In this document: positions 6,693-9,726 of the stretch, in pieces
Position numbering within the stretch: the first letter of the stretch is position 1
How the letters are laid out: each line of letters opens with the position of its first letter
Assembly: GCA_044448905.1 (NCBI GenBank)
Contig: JBIOHJ010000124.1
Location: forward strand, 1 to 9,726
Direction: 5' to 3'
DNA length: 9,726 nt
Source of the DNA: JBIOHJ01 sp044448905
Lineage (GTDB): Bacteria > Bacteroidota > Bacteroidia > AKYH767-A > OLB10
The notes under the pieces: model-generated
Databases searched by the model: none
What the model saw: only the letters and a program-made list of their open reading frames with translations
What the model was told of the DNA's origin: nothing
Translations under genes and position numbers: made by a program

Positions 6693-6820
6693 CAGATTAT
6701 TTGGATAAATAATTCTTTTCTCCTTAATCAAACTATACGCCATATGAGAACGAATGTTAAAATAACAAGAAATTCTTCACGTTGATTTCAGGTGCGAAAA
6801 TACAATTTTTCGACTGTTCG

Positions 6821-6835
6821 AGCCTTATTAAGGCT
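6821..6835 (-). repeat. Inverted repeat at the ftsK stop codon
   Basis: AGCCTTATTAAGGCT can fold as a 6-bp stem with a 3-base loop (or 7 bp around one base). The ftsK TAA lies within it (6828-6830). On the transcribed strand no T-run follows directly, so it is a poor intrinsic terminator and may only slow or protect the 3' end of the ftsK transcript. Confidence 0.4.
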
Positions 6836-9338
6836 GTACGGTAAAATACTGTTCCAGCGCCATTATATCTTTCACTCTTACTTCTCGAGCTTTGCTGCCT
6901 TCAAAAGGACCTATTATGCCCGCTGCTTCCAATTGGTCAATTAAACGTCCTGCCCTGTTGTATCCTAATTTCAATCTGCGCTGAAGCAACGATGCTGAGC
7001 CCTGCTGGTGCTGCACAACCATTCGCGCTGCTTCTTCAAACAGGGGATCGCGGTCGGCAGCATCTACATCATTGACCCCTGCATTTTCATTTTCGCCAAC
7101 ATATTCAGGCAGCAAAAACGCATCGGGATATCCGCGCTGGCTGCCGATGAACTCTGTTATTTTCTCCACCTCTGGCAAATCAACAAAGGCGCATTGCAAA
7201 CGGATAAGATCAGCGCCTGTTGACAACAGCATATCACCACGACCTATTAACTGATCAGCACCACCGGTATCAAGAATGGTTCGTGAATCAATTTTTGAAG
7301 TAACACGGAAAGCAATACGTGCCGGGAAATTTGCTTTGATGGTTCCGGTAATAATATTTACCGAAGGACGCTGTGTGGCAATAATAAGATGGATGCCAAT
7401 GGCACGTGCTAACTGTGCAAGACGTGTAATGGGAGCTTCAATTTCCTTGCCTGCAGTCATTATCAGGTCGGCAAATTCATCAATCACCAAAATTATAAAC
7501 GGAAGAAAACGGTGACCGTTATTTGGATTCAATTTTCGGCTTACAAATTTTGCATTGTACTCTCGTATGTTTCTTACCTGCGCATCTTTAAGCAGCTCAT
7601 ACCGCTGATCCATTTCAATGCAAAGCGAATTCAGTGTGTTCACCACCTTACGGGTATCAGTAATGATAGCATCTTCTTCACCCGGCAGCTTAGCAAGAAA
7701 ATGACGCTCGATGGTTTTAAACAGATTCAGTTCAACTTTCTTGGGGTCAACCAAAACAAATTTTACCTGCGAAGGATGCTTTTTATAAAGCAGCGAAACC
7801 AGCACAGCATTCAACCCGACTGATTTCCCCTGCCCAGTAGCGCCTGCCATTAAAAGGTGAGGCATTTTGGCAAGGTCGGCAACATATACTTCGTTCGAAA
7901 TGGTTTTGCCTAATCCTACAGGAAGATCCAACTCGGAATTCATAAATTTTTCCGAGCTAAGCACTGTACGCATTGAAACTACTTCGGGATTCTGGTTTGG
8001 AACTTCAATACCAATAGTTCCCTTTCCGGGAATGGGCGCAATAATGCGGATGCCCAAAGCCGATAGACTGAGAGCAATATCATCTTCAAGATTCTTGATT
8101 TTGGAAATGCGGATTCCCGCCTGCGGAACTATTTCGAATAACGTTACAGTAGGACCAACCGTTGCTTTAATTTTTTCGATGGAGATGTTGTAGTGACCTA
8201 ATGTTTCAACAATACGGTTTTTATTTGCTTCGAGTTCGGCAATTAATTCCTCACGGCTTTGAACAGCTTTTGCTGAATAGGCTTCAAGTAAATCAAGGTG
8301 AGGAAACTGGTATGAGTGTAAATCGAGCGTTGGATCATATTCGCCAAGTGCCTCCACCAATTGCTGTGATGTTTCCTCTGTATCAGTAAAATTTATTGCG
8401 GGCTCTTCTTTTGCAGATTCAATGGAAAGGGGAACATCTTCGGAAGCAGAAAGCGTTTCCAAGCCCGGCATTTCAATTTCCATTTCATTCTCATCCTCAC
8501 TTTCATCTGTATTTATTGATTCCAGTTCTTCCACACTACCATGCTCTTCGCTTATTTCATCTTCATTATTCTCAATGGAAAGAACAATAGGTTCATTCAT
8601 ATCTGGTGTTTTTACATCTAGATTTTCTTCAACTGGTTCTTTAAATTTATTTCCGGTGATTTCAGCAGTCAGCAAAGGGTCAATTTCTGTTTCTTCAGAA
8701 GCAATTTTTTCTGAATTAAATTTTAATTTAAGATTAAATGCTCCAATCAGGAAACCGGTAAAAGCAAAAAGTAGCGCAAGTCCCGTACCTATACCACCTA
8801 ACAAACCATTAAGCCATTTGTTCATTTCGAAACCGAACGAACCGCCAAGAAAAAGAAGCTGGCTACTCGTAAAAATAAATCCCAATGCAGTTGAAAGAAA
8901 AACTAAAGCGAAAAGTGAATACGCTAATGTTTTCCTAATGGGAAGCAATTGAATTCCAAATAAAATCCTGCATCCCAAAACAGTTAATATTACAATAAAA
9001 GAAAACGAAGCAATACCAAACCAGTTTTGAATAAACTGGTGAGAAATAAGAGCGCCTGTTTTTCCAAGCCAATTTTCAACTTTTATATCAGCATTTGTAA
9101 GCAGGCTCCAAACTGGGCCGGTAACTTTATCATGGTCGGCTTTCCAGGTAAAAAAGAATGAAGTGAAAGCAATTAATAAAAATGCCGAAAACAAAATCAG
9201 AAACAATCCCGTAATGCGGTGTGTGCGGTCGTCCTTAAAAAAATTTATGATTGACGCGATTCGTCCACGAAATGTTGTTTTCTTTTTTGGAGAATCGCTT
9301 GTTTCTTTTATTTTATTTCCTTTTGAAGCCATTGGCAT
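6828..9338 (-). CDS. ftsK: DNA translocase FtsK/SpoIIIE
   Basis: FtsK is a membrane-anchored hexameric motor that pumps chromosome ends across the closing septum and assists XerCD dimer resolution. The 836 residues fall in order: four hydrophobic segments (about 41-64, 106-128, 137-158, 180-204); an acidic Glu/Asp-rich linker (about 211-330); the alpha and beta motor domains (about 345-740) with Walker A GATGQGKS (499-506), Walker B FIILVIDEFADL (614-625), IATQRPSVNIITG (653-665) and TILDTGGADQLIGRGDML (687-704); and the DNA-reading gamma winged helix (about 764-836, SASLLQRRLKLGYNRAGRLID at its centre). The linker is far shorter than that of E. coli FtsK (1329 residues in all), as is common outside Proteobacteria. 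The start may be ATG 9338 or, two codons in, ATG 9332 (MASKGNKI); I cannot decide. Motor residues are intact. Confidence 0.97.
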   Translation of the reverse strand: MPMASKGNKIKETSDSPKKKTTFRGRIASIINFFKDDRTHRITGLFLILFSAFLLIAFTSFFFTWKADHDKVTGPVWSLLTNADIKVENWLGKTGALISHQFIQNWFGIASFSFIVILTVLGCRILFGIQLLPIRKTLAYSLFALVFLSTALGFIFTSSQLLFLGGSFGFEMNKWLNGLLGGIGTGLALLFAFTGFLIGAFNLKLKFNSEKIASEETEIDPLLTAEITGNKFKEPVEENLDVKTPDMNEPIVLSIENNEDEISEEHGSVEELESINTDESEDENEMEIEMPGLETLSASEDVPLSIESAKEEPAINFTDTEETSQQLVEALGEYDPTLDLHSYQFPHLDLLEAYSAKAVQSREELIAELEANKNRIVETLGHYNISIEKIKATVGPTVTLFEIVPQAGIRISKIKNLEDDIALSLSALGIRIIAPIPGKGTIGIEVPNQNPEVVSMRTVLSSEKFMNSELDLPVGLGKTISNEVYVADLAKMPHLLMAGATGQGKSVGLNAVLVSLLYKKHPSQVKFVLVDPKKVELNLFKTIERHFLAKLPGEEDAIITDTRKVVNTLNSLCIEMDQRYELLKDAQVRNIREYNAKFVSRKLNPNNGHRFLPFIILVIDEFADLIMTAGKEIEAPITRLAQLARAIGIHLIIATQRPSVNIITGTIKANFPARIAFRVTSKIDSRTILDTGGADQLIGRGDMLLSTGADLIRLQCAFVDLPEVEKITEFIGSQRGYPDAFLLPEYVGENENAGVNDVDAADRDPLFEEAARMVVQHQQGSASLLQRRLKLGYNRAGRLIDQLEAAGIIGPFEGSKAREVRVKDIMALEQYFTVQP

Positions 9339-9378
9339 TAAATTGATTCAGGGTAAAAGTAATTATAGATTACTTTAG

Positions 9379-9418
9379 CATTTAATTGTTATAACGCACG
9401 TAATGAACATTTAATTGT
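9379..9418. repeat. 11-base direct repeat upstream of ftsK
   Basis: CATTTAATTGT occurs exactly twice, at 9379-9389 and 9408-9418, 29 bases apart and 41-80 bases upstream of the ftsK start. The palindrome GTTATAAC (9388-9395) lies between them. The spacing of nearly three helical turns would suit a protein-binding site, but the sequence is AT-rich and chance is possible. Confidence 0.35.
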
Positions 9419-9724
9419 GAATAAGATGTTATGAAGATTTAACTGCGAATTCCAGATTTCAAATAAACCCTTTAGTTCGGATAAATCATTTGGGTATTTT
9501 TTTAAGACAATTATTCTTATATTCTCTGAAGGCAAAACTTAATTATCGTTAAAAAAATGGAGATATAAATCATGCTTTTGGATTATTTTATCTGGCATTT
9601 TAAATCTATTTGTTTATCTTTTAATAAATTGGAAGCCTTATTACTTATAAGTTTCAGAATAATTACTACTTTTATAACGTCATTTGAACAAGTAGTTAAT
9701 ATCAGTATTGTTTTTAAGTAAAAA
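9389..9724 (-). pseudogene. Possible partial or decayed gene entering from the right edge
   Basis: One minus-strand frame runs from the window edge (9724) for 61 sense codons to a TAA (9539-9541), then on in the same frame for 49 more codons to the TAA at 9389-9391. In DNA this AT-rich, stops should come about every dozen codons, so 111 codons with a single internal stop is unexpected. In the first segment G+C is highest at codon position 1 (about 31%), then position 3 (18%) and position 2 (15%), by hand count, as in real genes; the second segment shows this less clearly. The translation has a natural mix, e.g. SNDVIKVVIILKLISNKASN and KKYPNDLSELKGLFEIWNSQ, but I recognise no family. It could be the end of a real gene, a gene broken by a nonsense mutation, or chance. 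Confidence 0.25.
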
Positions 9725-9726
9725 AA

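Larger units (their letters stand above)
9339..9726. other. AT-rich 388-bp stretch upstream of ftsK
   Basis: No named gene is visible. The G+C content, counted by hand line by line, falls to about 20-32%, well below the coding regions. It must hold the ftsK promoter. The best -7 match on the minus strand is TACTTTTA (plus-strand 9354-9361), one base off TAnnTTTG and 15 bases before the upstream ATG, without a clear -33 element. It also holds a direct repeat (9379-9418) and a long minus-strand frame (9389-9724), both listed separately. A plus-strand frame of 49 codons (ATG 9572, TAA 9719-9721) is probably chance. Confidence 0.5.

Noticed and set aside
6693..6743. Longer lolA start at 6743 and a promoter-like TATAGTTTG on the minus strand near 6724-6732
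   Set aside because: The extra 17 residues would precede a complete signal peptide, so the longer start is unlikely. The promoter match has three rather than two bases between TA and TTTG and no -33 partner, so I did not list it.
7396..7414. CACGTG core resembling a parS site
   Set aside because: Only the central six bases agree with the parS palindrome; the flanks do not, and the bases encode conserved FtsK residues (Ala-Arg-Ala).
8422..8952. 176-codon plus-strand open frame rich in Ser
   Set aside because: It is antisense to the acidic linker and membrane segments of ftsK; Glu/Asp/Ser codons on the minus strand produce this frame. No domain is recognisable.
9572..9721. Plus-strand small frame of 49 codons with GGAG nine bases before its ATG
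   Set aside because: It overlaps the better-biased minus-strand frame, is almost all Leu/Ile/Phe/Thr as expected of AT-rich DNA, and such purine-rich leaders are not a reliable start signal in Bacteroidota.

Overview
The window looks like ordinary chromosome from a member of the Bacteroidota. Three things point there. Protein families include a DUF5683 protein behind parAB, a long-form signal peptidase I, a short DapB, a WbqC-like protein, and an FtsK whose P-loop reads GATGQGKS. Two stretches resemble the Bacteroidota -7 promoter element (TAnnTTTG). Gene starts lack consistent Shine-Dalgarno sequences. I see no rRNA, tRNA, CRISPR array, insertion sequence, prophage or defence island.

Layout. 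Bases 1-5986 hold seven genes on the + strand, the first cut by the window edge: parA (C-terminal end), parB, a secreted or membrane DUF5683 protein, dapB, lepB, a WbqC-family gene, and the carboxyltransferase subunit of an acyl-CoA carboxylase (methylcrotonyl-CoA-carboxylase-like). Gaps are short (20-75 bp) except the 146 bp before lepB, which contains a candidate promoter. Bases 6042-9338 hold two genes on the - strand, ftsK followed by lolA; they meet the + strand group tail to tail across a 55-bp gap. Bases 9339-9726 are AT-rich (my hand count is about 20-30% G+C per line). They contain no gene I can name, but a minus-strand frame there may be a partial or decayed gene.

Functions. ParA and ParB segregate the replicated origin region, and FtsK translocates DNA at the division septum, so both ends of the window serve chromosome segregation. 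DapB makes tetrahydrodipicolinate for lysine and diaminopimelate (peptidoglycan). LepB cleaves signal peptides, and LolA carries lipoproteins through the periplasm, so the middle genes mostly serve the cell envelope. The carboxylase subunit belongs to branched-chain or odd-chain acyl-CoA metabolism; its biotin-carrying partner is not in the window.

The least expected feature is not a gene. Five short, separate repeat tracts with different unit sequences all have a 7- or 14-base period, and most contain a TTGAT-like core on one strand or the other. Four lie on or just beside the ends of + strand genes (including one inside the wbqC-like reading frame), and one lies in the presumed lepB leader. 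I found no comparable tract in the minus-strand genes. I found no convincing new multi-gene system.
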